DNA of 11,805 bases from CAIPSZ01 sp038065015 (GCA_038065015.1 JBBTRU010000032.1:1-11805); one strand, 5' to 3'. Shown: positions 4,753 through 11,531, counted from the first letter of the stretch. The notes: generated from the letters alone by a model not told the origin. Numbers and translations are program-made.

Positions 4753-5457
4753 TCAAGACCGAAGGTCGCGCAGGAGGGCTTCGAGTTTTTCCGGCATCGG
4801 TGACTCATTGTAGATTTTCGCGCCCGTCAGGTCGGCAAAACCTAGTTTCCAGCTGTGCAGGAAGGGCCGGTCGAACGCCACTTTCTGCTTCACGCGCTTG
4901 CTGGCGTATACCGTGTCCCCCACAATCGGCAGGCCAAAGGCCAGCAGGTGGGCGCGGATTTGGTTGGTGCGGCCGGTTTCAATGGTAATTTCCAGCAGCG
5001 TGAGATGCGTGAATTGCTCTTTGACCGCATAGTGGGTAATTGCCTCACGCGTTTTTTCCGTTGCCGCTGGTTGGCTGGCCATGCGCCCGGCATTGCGGCG
5101 GGATCGGCCCAAGGCAAACGAAATTGTCCCATCCGGCTTTCCTGGCACGCCGTGGACCAGCGCTAGGTACATTTTTTCTACTTCGTGGTTTTGGAACTGC
5201 TTTTTTAAATGGTCGTACATGGCTTGCGTGCGCGGCACAACCATCACACCCGACACGTCCATATCCAGACGGTGGACAATGCCCGGCCGTTCGGCTTCTT
5301 CGCCCACCCCTTTGATATCGGGGTAGTGCTCGAGCAACCAGCCCACGAGCGTGGGCGCACCGGGGTGGTGGTTGGCAGCGTGTACCAGCAAGCCACTGGG
5401 CTTATCCAGCACCAGGTAGTCGGGGGTTTCGGCAATAATGTGGACGTCTTCAGGCAT
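4753..5457 (-). CDS. RluA-family pseudouridine synthase (no S4 domain)
   Basis: Converts uridine to pseudouridine in rRNA or tRNA. The catalytic motif is GIVHRLDMDVSG, with the nucleophilic aspartate being the D of HRLD (residue 65 from this start). Other family marks are LVLDKPSGLLVH near the N-terminus, EKMYLALVHG, and ETGRTNQIRAHL, where the usual histidine of GRTHQIR is an asparagine. About 234 residues: the N-terminal S4 RNA-binding domain of RluD is missing, giving a compact RluA-like form. The ATG at 5457 is preferred over a TTG at 5469, which would only lengthen the overlap with the upstream gene; with the ATG the overlap is 8 bases. Target site unknown. The neighbours (CCA enzyme, L19) suit an RNA-maturation role. 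Confidence 0.9.
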   Translation of the reverse strand: MPEDVHIIAETPDYLVLDKPSGLLVHAANHHPGAPTLVGWLLEHYPDIKGVGEEAERPGIVHRLDMDVSGVMVVPRTQAMYDHLKKQFQNHEVEKMYLALVHGVPGKPDGTISFALGRSRRNAGRMASQPAATEKTREAITHYAVKEQFTHLTLLEITIETGRTNQIRAHLLAFGLPIVGDTVYASKRVKQKVAFDRPFLHSWKLGFADLTGAKIYNESPMPEKLEALLRDLRS

Positions 5458-6160
5458 GCGTTGGTTCAATTCCGGCTTTTTTCAGCCATTCGTGAAAAGT
5501 GGGGAGATCGGCTTGGGCTTTGGCAAACTCCTGTTCCCAGATGCGCTTGGGGATTTTGAGCTGACCAACCTGCTGCACGACCGTTCGTAGACCTTCCCAC
5601 GTAATGGGTTCGATTGTAAAGCCGAGCTGTGTAGCAAAGCGCAGGCAGCGCAGGATGCGGGAGTGATCTTGAGTGAAGCGCATGACCGGATTGCCGACCG
5701 TTCGCAGCGTTCTGTGCTGCACGTCCACCTGGCCGTGGAAGGGGTCCACGAGCTCGGCGGTCTGGACGTTCAGTGCCATGGCGTTGACGGTGAAGTCGCG
5801 GCGTTGGAGGTCGGTTTCGATAGGGAGGGTGGCGTCGGGAGTGGCTTGCGTGTCGAAGTACCCGCCATCCCCAACGTGGGTTTTTTCTGCACGGGGCAAG
5901 GCCACATCCACATGTCTGCCATCAAGCTCGAGCGCGAGTACCCCCCACTTTTCGCCGCTGGTATCCAGGGTGCTCAGCGCGGTGAGTGCAGCTTTGAGCT
6001 CGGGTAGAGCGACGGCGCGTACCACGAGGTCGAGGTCCGTCACCGGCCTATTCAGGAGCGTGTCACGTACCGCGCCGCCCACCACGAAGAGTTCAGCGCT
6101 TGGGGGGAGAGCTTTGAGGATTTTTTGAACGGTCAGGTTTTTTGTTAAGGATTTTTCCAT
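5450..6160 (-). CDS. cca: CCA-adding enzyme / poly(A) polymerase family, head domain only
   Basis: A class II nucleotidyltransferase of the type that adds or repairs CCA on tRNAs or adds poly(A). Motifs in order: GGAVRD at 28-33; TDLDLV at 41-46 with metal ligands D42 and D44; HVDVALPR at 83-90 with the third carboxylate D85; RRDFTVNAMA at 120-129; and the template-arginine helix RILRCLRFA at 168-176. At 236 residues it lacks the body and tail domains of usual enzymes (about 380-450 residues), so only head and part of the neck remain. It could be a minimal CCA enzyme, a CC- or A-only enzyme, or a poly(A) polymerase. The three tRNAs here encode their own CCA, so repair rather than synthesis is plausible. 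It overlaps the PIG-L gene by 16 bases. The ATG at 6160 is the only ATG early enough. Confidence 0.85.
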   Translation of the reverse strand: MEKSLTKNLTVQKILKALPPSAELFVVGGAVRDTLLNRPVTDLDLVVRAVALPELKAALTALSTLDTSGEKWGVLALELDGRHVDVALPRAEKTHVGDGGYFDTQATPDATLPIETDLQRRDFTVNAMALNVQTAELVDPFHGQVDVQHRTLRTVGNPVMRFTQDHSRILRCLRFATQLGFTIEPITWEGLRTVVQQVGQLKIPKRIWEQEFAKAQADLPTFHEWLKKAGIEPTHA

Positions 6161-6858
6161 AGGCGGAAGTACTCACGGTGTAGCAGGCCTTGCACGACAT
6201 ACTTGGGGAAGCCGGTGAAGAGTTTGCCGCCGTCCATCTGTGATTGGTGGTAGCGAAGCGCTTTCTGCTTTACGCGGGCGTCAATGGGAATAGTGAGGTT
6301 TGGAGAAACGAATCGTGTACTGAGTTGGTAGTGCGGGTTTCGCCGTCGGCCAGCCAGAAAGTTCTTGGCATCACGCTGGAGCTTTGGCGAAAGCACGGCT
6401 GCCGCAAATGGCCGCTTCAGTATTTTTGCGAGATTCCTTGCAACTGCACCGGCGGCGATGTGATCTTTGTGCCCGGTAATGCCGCAGGGGCCAAAACTCA
6501 CCACGATATCAGGGAGAAAATGCTTCAGCTGTTTTTTTATTGCCTGGACAAAGGTTCTCGTGTGCTGGGTAACTTTTCCGTCCGGAATATTACCAATGCC
6601 TACCCGGTTGACATGTAAATGCATGCAGGCAGCGCGGAGTTCGCGTTTTCGTCGGCGGGCAAGGGCATGCGGGGTTACGGGGTGGATGAGGTGCGATGCC
6701 CCTTTTTCTCCACCGGTCGCGCACATCAATAGCGTGCGCCCGCCCGCTTTGGCATTGGCGGCCAGCGTCCCGGCCATGACGTAGCTCTCGTCATCCGGAT
6801 GGGCGGTAATAACGAGGAGGTTTTTACCAAGGATGTGCTTCTTGTCGTAGTGTGGCAT
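6145..6858 (-). CDS. PIG-L (LmbE-like) family deacetylase
   Basis: A 237-residue zinc-dependent deacetylase of the PIG-L/LmbE fold, the family that removes acetyl groups from N-acetylglucosamine derivatives and other small N-acetylated compounds. The N-terminal AHPDDE motif lies at 19-24 (H20 and D23 are the expected zinc ligands, D22 the general base), and the second zinc motif GHKDH at 128-132 supplies H132. LLVITAHP at the start and the internal CATGGEKG at 45-52 are also typical. Substrate cannot be read from sequence; candidates include GlcNAc-lipid or thiol precursors. It is first of a four-gene cluster and begins shortly after the tRNA locus, so it may be co-transcribed with it. No clear Shine-Dalgarno before the ATG. 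Confidence 0.9.
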   Translation of the reverse strand: MPHYDKKHILGKNLLVITAHPDDESYVMAGTLAANAKAGGRTLLMCATGGEKGASHLIHPVTPHALARRRKRELRAACMHLHVNRVGIGNIPDGKVTQHTRTFVQAIKKQLKHFLPDIVVSFGPCGITGHKDHIAAGAVARNLAKILKRPFAAAVLSPKLQRDAKNFLAGRRRNPHYQLSTRFVSPNLTIPIDARVKQKALRYHQSQMDGGKLFTGFPKYVVQGLLHREYFRLWKNP

Positions 6859-6972
6859 AGGCGTGGTGCGCGTCCCTGGACTCTTCCGCGGAGCGCCTGC
6901 CCGCCGGACTGGTCGGCCCCCTAGGATTCGAACCTAGAACCGGTCGTGTACCTGCCCGCCGTACGGAGCGGT

Positions 6973-7079
6973 GTACCGTGATTCCTGGTACGCGCCCCTG
7001 GACTCGAACCAGGAACCGGTCGTGTATAAGACGACTGCTCTGACCAGTTGAGCTAGGCGCGCACAAGGAATCAAGGTAC
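6973..7079 (-). repeat. Inner inverted repeat enclosing tRNA-Ile
   Basis: Plus-strand GTACC-g-TGATTCC (6973-6985) pairs with GGAATCA-a-GGTAC (7067-7079): 12 of 13 positions. It abuts the CCA end of the tRNA at 6986 and starts 4 bases before its 5' end at 7062, so the tRNA would sit at the tip of a long double-stranded stalk in the transcript. Confidence 0.85.
6986..7062 (-). tRNA. trnI: tRNA-Ile (anticodon UAU), nested inside another tRNA
   Basis: A complete 77-base class I tRNA. Acceptor GCGCGCC pairs with GGCGCGT (first pair G-U), D arm GCTC-AACTGGTCA-GAGC, anticodon stem GTCGT/ACGAC with loop CTTATAC (anticodon UAU), variable CGGTT, T arm CCTGG-TTCGAGT-CCAGG, discriminator A and encoded CCA (6988-6986). 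The anticodon arm and variable loop are the same as in the halves of the interrupted tRNA around it, so the two are paralogues. Most bacteria read AUA with a lysidine-modified CAU anticodon; a UAU anticodon is uncommon and would read AUA without TilS. Confidence 0.93.
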
Positions 7080-7215
7080 TTAACCGAACAGAAAGTGATA
7101 CTTTCTCCGTACTCCGGGAGGCGGGTAAGACGACTGCTCTACCGTTGAGCTAGGGGCCGGCCGATCAGGCAGGCAGTGCGATACAGGCAGTGTAGAGAAA
7201 GAAGTTAGGAATTAC

Positions 7216-7252
7216 AAAAGCGCCCTTTGCACAGTGCCAGGGCGTTGCTTTT
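7216..7252 (-). terminator. Terminator after the membrane protein gene
   Basis: CGCCCT (7221-7226) pairs with AGGGCG (7239-7244), extended by AAAAG/CTTTT at the outside with a 3-base bulge. On the minus strand the stem ends in CTTTTGT. It overlaps the stop codon of the membrane protein gene and separates it from the tRNA locus. The 7160-7215 stretch before the tRNA shows only short GGCAG repeats. Confidence 0.7.
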
Positions 7253-8289
7253 TACTTTGCCGATTTGAACGCCGGAGCTTTGCTCTGGCCCAGCTTGCCC
7301 CAGTGGCCGAACATGCGGATGAGGTGGGCGGTAAAGCTCCCCTCTTGCAGTTTCAGGTAGAACAGCGTGGTCACCACGAAGTTGAAAGCCACCACAATGC
7401 CGTTGAAGAGTACGTTGGCAATAATAAAGGTGGCAAACGACACCGTGAAGTACTGCTTAAAGCCAATGGTGTAGCCCGCGCTCTGGGCAACGTAGAGCTC
7501 GACCAGGTTATCGCTGAAGATAAGACTGAAGACGTAGGCGACCACCGCGACAATGAGCAGCAGCAAGAGCGCCATTTCGATGGTGGCCAGCCAGTGTTTG
7601 CGGAAGAGCTGCAGCGCATCTTGTATGGCTTGCCCTACCGAACGCTTCTTCAGCACCGCGCTGGCCAGGGCAAACTGGAGCAGAAAGCTGACAATGGTTG
7701 CCAGCGGGATGAGGATGAGAAAATTGAGAAAAGTGAGCAAGCTCATCCACATGCCGTTTTCCTTGGCCAGAAAGAGCGAGAGCAGCGGGATAGTAATGAT
7801 AATTGCCAAGCCGGTGGTGGCCGCGAACTTCAATAGGTTGAGCCACAGGACGGGCCAGAAGTTTTTCGTGCCTTGGCGGAAGCTGTCTTCGGGCGTGGCG
7901 CTCTGCCCGTCGCGGAATTTGCTCGTTGCGGTTATGAGTGCCCCTTGGGCCACGACGGACATCCAGATGAAGAAGGCGAAGATTGCCAAGATCAGCAGCA
8001 ACGTGACGGCATTCCCAAAGGTCAACTCGGTGCCAAAGGCTTTGAGGTTATTCCAAATGAACCCGAGGGTGTGGTTTTCGTAGATGATTTTTGCATCCGC
8101 AATTTTTTGAGATTGCGTGCTTACCGTGCCAATGTTCTGGAAGAAGGTAACGACCCCGCTCAAAATGCCAATGTTGAGCAAGAACGCGAAAAACCCGAAG
8201 AACCACAAAAACTTGTGATGCCAGGTTAAGCGCCAGGCTTCGCGGAGCGTTTGGCGGTACACGTTTGGGTTTGCTTTTGCGTCCTCCAT
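7252..8289 (-). CDS. Predicted six-helix integral membrane protein, function unknown
   Basis: A 345-residue protein I do not recognise by family name. It has about six hydrophobic segments near residues 26-50, 93-117, 147-174, 182-212, 236-259 and 283-312. The N-terminus is short and charged (MEDAKANPNVYRQTLREAWR) before WHHKFLWFFGFFAFLL, and the C-terminus ends in a basic tail. A loop SATPEDSFRQGTKNFWPVLW at 130-149 and another, KRSVGQAIQDALQLFRKHW at 215-233, look like two repeats of an amphipathic helix ahead of a membrane helix, as in uncharacterised multi-pass proteins common in CPR genomes. A good GGAGG stands before the ATG at 8289, 15 bases after the ftsH stop, so it is probably co-transcribed with ftsH and could be a substrate, partner or simple neighbour of that protease. 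Confidence 0.8.
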   Translation of the reverse strand: MEDAKANPNVYRQTLREAWRLTWHHKFLWFFGFFAFLLNIGILSGVVTFFQNIGTVSTQSQKIADAKIIYENHTLGFIWNNLKAFGTELTFGNAVTLLLILAIFAFFIWMSVVAQGALITATSKFRDGQSATPEDSFRQGTKNFWPVLWLNLLKFAATTGLAIIITIPLLSLFLAKENGMWMSLLTFLNFLILIPLATIVSFLLQFALASAVLKKRSVGQAIQDALQLFRKHWLATIEMALLLLLIVAVVAYVFSLIFSDNLVELYVAQSAGYTIGFKQYFTVSFATFIIANVLFNGIVVAFNFVVTTLFYLKLQEGSFTAHLIRMFGHWGKLGQSKAPAFKSAK

Positions 8290-8304
8290 GCCCTCCAGTA
8301 TAGG

Positions 8305-10155
8305 CTAGGCAACGTCACTTGTCACCCGCACCGGCAGGAAGGGCTTTACCAGGGCGGCAAATTCCTCCTGCTCCAGGGTTTCTTTTTCTAGGAGTACCGC
8401 AACAATCGCATCCAGCGCGGGGCGCATTTTTTTAACGGTCTTCTTGGCCGTTTCGGCGGCCTGGCGAAGGAACTTGTCCACCGCGGCGTCAATGCCCTCG
8501 GCAACTTTTTCGGAGTAGTCGCGCTGCTCGCTAATTTCCCGGCCCAGGAAAATCATCTCTTCTTTATTGCCGTAGCTGCGCATCCCCAGCTCGCTCATGC
8601 CAAATTCCGTTACCATTTTCCGGGCCAGCCGGGTGGCCTGGCGGAAGTCATTCTGCGCGCCCGTGGTCACATCGCCGAACACTTCGCGTTCGGCAACGTT
8701 GCCGGCGAGCATAACGGCCAAGTCATCGATGAATTCGGCGCGGCTGTGCAAGTGCTTCTCCACCTCGGGCAGCTTGAGCGTGTAGCCGGCTGCTTGCCCG
8801 CGAGAAATTATCGATACCTTGTGTACCGGGTCGGCATGCGGCAAGGCCGCCGAAAGCAGGGCGTGGCCGGCTTCGTGCACGGCGGTAATTTTCTTCTCCG
8901 CTTCGGTGAGCACGTGGCTCTTGCGTTCGGGCCCGAGCATAACTTTCTCGATAGACTCCAAACACTCGGTTTGCCCAATTTGCTTTAGGTCGCGGCGGGC
9001 GGCGAGGATTGCCGCTTCATTAAGGAGGTTTGCCAAGTCCGCGCCGCTAAAGCCGGGCGTGCGCTGGGCAACTTTTAGCAAGTCGACATCGGGCCCCAGG
9101 GGTTTTTTGCGGCTGTGCACTTTAAGAATTTCCTCGCGGCTCTTGAGGTCGGGCGGGTCAATAATCACCCGGCGGTCAAAACGGCCGGGCCGCAGCAGCG
9201 CGGGGTCCAGCACGTCCGGCCGGTTGGTGGCCGCAATAATGATGACGTTGGTGTCCGTATCAAAGCCGTCCATTTCGACCAGGATTTGGTTCAGCGTCTG
9301 CTCGCGCTCGTCGTGGCTGCCGCCCAAGCCCGAGCCGCGCTGGCGGGCCACTGCATCAATTTCGTCAATGAAGATAATAGATGGCGCCGCCTTCTTGGCG
9401 CGGCGGAAGAGGTCGCGAACGCGGCTGGCGCCCACGCCCACAAACATCTCCACAAATTCCGAGCCCGACATGTGATAGAACGGTACGTCTGCCTCACCCG
9501 CCACGGCTTTCGCGAGCAGGGTCTTGCCTGTGCCGGGGCTACCGACGAGCAGCACGCCTTTGGGAATTTTGGCGCCCAGGCTGGTGAACTTTTTTGGGAA
9601 CTTCAAAAACTCGACCACCTCCATGAGCTCTTGCTTTGCTTCCTGCACGCCGGCAACGTCTTTGAACGTCACGTTGGGTTTTTCCTTGCGGCCGTCGTTC
9701 TGCTCTTTGGCATTACTCTGGCCAAACGACATGGCGCGGTTGTTCACGTTCTGTGCCTGGCGCATCATAAACCAGAAGAAACCAATGAAGAGCACCAGCG
9801 GCAACAGGATGGGGAGGAGCGTCCCGAGCCAGAGGGCGGTGTTCGAGGGTTGCTTCACTTCCAAGTTGATGGCCGCGAGTTTCTCGGGCGCGACATTGTA
9901 GTTCTTCAGCAGGGTGGTAAAAGATTCCGCAGGCTCTTTGTACGTCACGCGCTTTTCATCGTTCTTCAAGGTCAGCAGCACTTTATCCCCGTTGATGACG
10001 GCGGCCTTTACGTCGCCATTCTGGATGGCCGTGGCAACCTCCCCGAGGTTCATCGGCGTGGCTTTGCCGCTCTCGCTGTTCACATTCGCAAACAAGAAAG
10101 ACACCACCAATATGCCAATGAGGAAGTAGAGAACGTTGCGGCCAAGATTTTTCAT
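8305..10155 (-). CDS. ftsH: ATP-dependent zinc metalloprotease FtsH
   Basis: A 616-residue membrane-anchored AAA+ protease that extracts and degrades membrane and short-lived soluble proteins as a hexamer. Order: first membrane helix at about 8-23, an exported domain of about 80 residues, second helix at about 109-131, then the AAA module with Walker A GSPGTGKT (205-212), the pore loop MFVGVG (237-242), Walker B IIFIDE (260-265) and the SRH arginines in RPGRFDRR (322-329). The protease domain has the zinc motif HEAGH (427-431) and the third ligand D503 in QNDFRQAT. The C-terminus is a short helical tail. All catalytic residues are present and length is normal. The ATG at 10155 has no Shine-Dalgarno; a promoter and a cluster of ATTCGTA repeats lie directly upstream. 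Confidence 0.98.
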   Translation of the reverse strand: MKNLGRNVLYFLIGILVVSFLFANVNSESGKATPMNLGEVATAIQNGDVKAAVINGDKVLLTLKNDEKRVTYKEPAESFTTLLKNYNVAPEKLAAINLEVKQPSNTALWLGTLLPILLPLVLFIGFFWFMMRQAQNVNNRAMSFGQSNAKEQNDGRKEKPNVTFKDVAGVQEAKQELMEVVEFLKFPKKFTSLGAKIPKGVLLVGSPGTGKTLLAKAVAGEADVPFYHMSGSEFVEMFVGVGASRVRDLFRRAKKAAPSIIFIDEIDAVARQRGSGLGGSHDEREQTLNQILVEMDGFDTDTNVIIIAATNRPDVLDPALLRPGRFDRRVIIDPPDLKSREEILKVHSRKKPLGPDVDLLKVAQRTPGFSGADLANLLNEAAILAARRDLKQIGQTECLESIEKVMLGPERKSHVLTEAEKKITAVHEAGHALLSAALPHADPVHKVSIISRGQAAGYTLKLPEVEKHLHSRAEFIDDLAVMLAGNVAEREVFGDVTTGAQNDFRQATRLARKMVTEFGMSELGMRSYGNKEEMIFLGREISEQRDYSEKVAEGIDAAVDKFLRQAAETAKKTVKKMRPALDAIVAVLLEKETLEQEEFAALVKPFLPVRVTSDVA

Positions 10156-10161
10156 GACAGA

Positions 10162-10195
10162 TTACGAATTACGAATCAGTTACGAATATACGAAT
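10162..10195. repeat. Four near-identical 8-bp units in the ftsH leader
   Basis: TTACGAAT occurs at 10162-10169, 10169-10176 and 10180-10187, and ATACGAAT at 10188-10195 (plus strand). They fill the stretch between the predicted ftsH transcription start and its ATG, so they would be transcribed as repeated AUUCGUA units. They may bind a regulator, keep the leader open, or be a simple slippage product. Confidence 0.75.
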
Positions 10196-10206
10196 GGGTA
10201 CAGGGT

Positions 10207-10235
10207 AGTATACGCGGGATGAGACTCGCGGGCAA
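10207..10235 (-). promoter_or_regulatory. Sigma-70-type promoter of ftsH
   Basis: Minus strand -35 TTGCCC (10235-10230), a 17-base spacer, then -10 TATACT (10212-10207), five of six bases from consensus. The start would fall near 10200, giving a leader of about 45 bases made largely of the ATTCGTA repeats. Confidence 0.65.
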
Positions 10236-10271
10236 TACTCGGTGTGGGTGCGTGCGGTGGGTATTGGTCTG

Positions 10272-10312
10272 GGTACGTGGTGCGAAGTGAACACGCACCT
10301 ATAACCCGTACC
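10272..10312 (-). other. Two-part hairpin between rpsA and ftsH
   Basis: GGTACG (10272-10277) pairs with CGTACC (10307-10312) and, inside it, GGTGCG (10279-10284) with CGCACC (10294-10299). There is no T run after it, so it is not a classical terminator. It could stabilise the rpsA 3' end. The rest of the 10156-10343 gap holds the ftsH promoter and G/T-rich sequence. Confidence 0.5.
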
Positions 10313-10343
10313 TATACTCGTCGCTCGCGCCCTCAACACGTCC

Positions 10344-11531
10344 CTATTTTACAACCTCTTCCTCGGTCTCGACTTTTGCCTCCTCGGCCGGTGTTTCGGT
10401 CTTCGCTTCTTTCTCTGCCTTGTCCTCACTCCCCTCCGGTGCCGGGGTCAGCGCTTTCATGGACAAGCCCAAGCGGTGCTGGACCGGGTCGAATGAGATA
10501 ATTTTAAATTCTTTCACGTCGCCCGGGCGGACAATTTCGCCAGGATCTTTAACCCGGCTGTGCGAGAGCTCCGAGATGTGGCACAACCCGTGCACGATAT
10601 CATCCAGCTCTACAAAGGCACCGAAGGTATTCAGCCGGGCCACCTTGCCTTTCACGGTATCGCCGACGTGGTATTTTTCGGTGGCTTGCTGCCAAGGGTC
10701 GGCTTCCAACCGCTTGAGCGAGAGGGAAATTTTGGTGCCGTCGATGCCAATAATCATCGCTTTCATCGGCTGGCCGACGGTGAACGCGCCGCGCGGGTTA
10801 TCAATGCGCTGCCAGGCCAGCTCGGAAATGTGCACTAAGCCCTCCAGCCCGTCACCGAAGCCAATGAAGATGCCGAAGTCCACGACGCCGGTCACGTTGC
10901 CTTCAATGCTTTGGCCCACCTGGTAGGCGCGCAACGCCTCGGAGCGCTGCTCTTCCCAGGCCGCTTTTTCCGAAACTATCAGCTTGCCGGCGGATTCATC
11001 GATATCCAGAATTTTTACGGTAAAGGTTTCGCCTACGAATTTATTCAAAAGTTCCAGAATGCGGGACTTGTCCCCGCCTTCCACGCGCGGGTAGTGCTCG
11101 GGGGTCAGCTGCGAGACAGGCAGGAAGCCATCAACGCGGCCAACTTTTACCATGAGCCCGCCTTTGTTGGCGGCAATAATTGTCACCGGCACGGGTTCCT
11201 TCTTCGCCAAAAGACTATCAAGTTCGCCCCAGGCTTTTTCGTGGCCGGCGAGGCGGAACGAGAGCTCCATTTCGCCGTTTTCATTTTCCAATTCCAAAAC
11301 GGTGGCGCGGGCGCGGTCGCCGACCTTCAAGTGGGCGGTTTCGCCCGATTCATCAATGAGTTCTTTGCCGCGGACCACGCCGGTCAGCAAACCGTCGATG
11401 TCCACGTGGACCTCGGCTTTGGAGAGGGCAATAATCGTGCCTTCCACCACATCCTCCACTTTTGGGTACTTGGGTTGGTCGGCGCCTTCGAGCAGCTTGG
11501 CAAATTCGGACTGCGGTTGCGGAGTAGTCAT
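10344..11531 (-). CDS. rpsA: 30S ribosomal protein S1 (four S1 domains)
   Basis: A 395-residue protein with four S1 RNA-binding (OB-fold) domains at about 24-93, 111-189, 205-276 and 289-361, and an acidic tail rich in E, K and A from about 365. Domains 3 and 4 are canonical: VDFGIFIGFGDGLEGLVHIS and the matching NTFGAFVEL-VHGLCHIS. Domains 1 and 2 are more diverged, as in ribosome-binding domains. E. coli S1 has six domains; a four-domain form is usual in Gram-positive bacteria and CPR. S1 helps unwind and recruit mRNAs, which matters in an organism whose starts mostly lack Shine-Dalgarno sites. The ATG at 11531 is preceded by a U-rich leader (TTTTTTGTTTCT) with AGGA too far upstream to be ideal. 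Confidence 0.93.
   Translation of the reverse strand: MTTPQPQSEFAKLLEGADQPKYPKVEDVVEGTIIALSKAEVHVDIDGLLTGVVRGKELIDESGETAHLKVGDRARATVLELENENGEMELSFRLAGHEKAWGELDSLLAKKEPVPVTIIAANKGGLMVKVGRVDGFLPVSQLTPEHYPRVEGGDKSRILELLNKFVGETFTVKILDIDESAGKLIVSEKAAWEEQRSEALRAYQVGQSIEGNVTGVVDFGIFIGFGDGLEGLVHISELAWQRIDNPRGAFTVGQPMKAMIIGIDGTKISLSLKRLEADPWQQATEKYHVGDTVKGKVARLNTFGAFVELDDIVHGLCHISELSHSRVKDPGEIVRPGDVKEFKIISFDPVQHRLGLSMKALTPAPEGSEDKAEKEAKTETPAEEAKVETEEEVVK

Larger units (their letters stand above)
6955..7125 (-). repeat. Outer inverted repeat at the ends of the tRNA insert
   Basis: Minus-strand CCCGCC (7125-7120) pairs with GGCGGG (6960-6955), and GTACGGAG (7112-7105) pairs with CTCCGTAC (6968-6961). 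On the right the two blocks are contiguous; on the left a 7-base bulge (7119-7113) separates them. These 14 pairs start right at the disrupted anticodon loop and close the insert. Inside the left arm is a small hairpin, AGAAAG-TGATA-CTTTCT on the plus strand at 7090-7106. Confidence 0.85.
6910..7159 (-). tRNA. Interrupted tRNA: halves split in the anticodon loop by an insert holding tRNA-Ile
   Basis: The 5' half (7159 to about 7126) gives acceptor CGGCCCC, a D arm GCTC-AACGGTA-GAGC and anticodon-stem strand GTCGT followed by CTTA. The 3' half (about 6950 to 6910) gives ACGAC, variable CGGTT, T arm CTAGG-TTCGAAT-CCTAG, acceptor GGGGCCG, A73 and CCA. CGGCCCC and GGGGCCG pair in all 7 positions and GTCGT with ACGAC in all 5, so the halves belong to one tRNA of about 75 bases. 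Between them lie about 175 bases containing a whole second tRNA. The identity depends on the exact junction: joining after base 36 gives anticodon UAC (Val), after 35 gives UAU (Ile), and after 33 or 34 gives Thr anticodons. The C1-G72 first pair is unusual for Val or Ile. It may be spliced, assembled from two RNAs, or a broken gene. Confidence 0.82.

Noticed and set aside
6824..7066. 80-codon minus-strand frame across the tRNA locus
   Set aside because: It is a reading of tRNA-Ile and the 3' host tRNA half plus the PIG-L start in another frame; typical of spurious calls over tRNA genes.
6951..7125. Group I intron in the host tRNA
   Set aside because: Without the guest tRNA only about 98 bases remain, and I see no P3-P7 core; too short for a known self-splicing group I intron.
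6951..7125. Canonical archaeal bulge-helix-bulge intron
   Set aside because: The junction has a possible 4-bp helix but bulges of about 2 and 4 bases in the wrong arrangement, and the position is not 37/38.
7234..7836. 200-codon plus-strand frame
   Set aside because: Antisense to the six-helix membrane protein; composition rich in E, Q, H and R mirrors hydrophobic codons on the other strand.
9115..10290. Long 391-codon open frame on the plus strand opposite ftsH
   Set aside because: It is antisense to an ftsH gene with all motifs intact; its product is low in recognisable domains and rich in H, R and E as expected from the opposite strand of a GC-rich gene.
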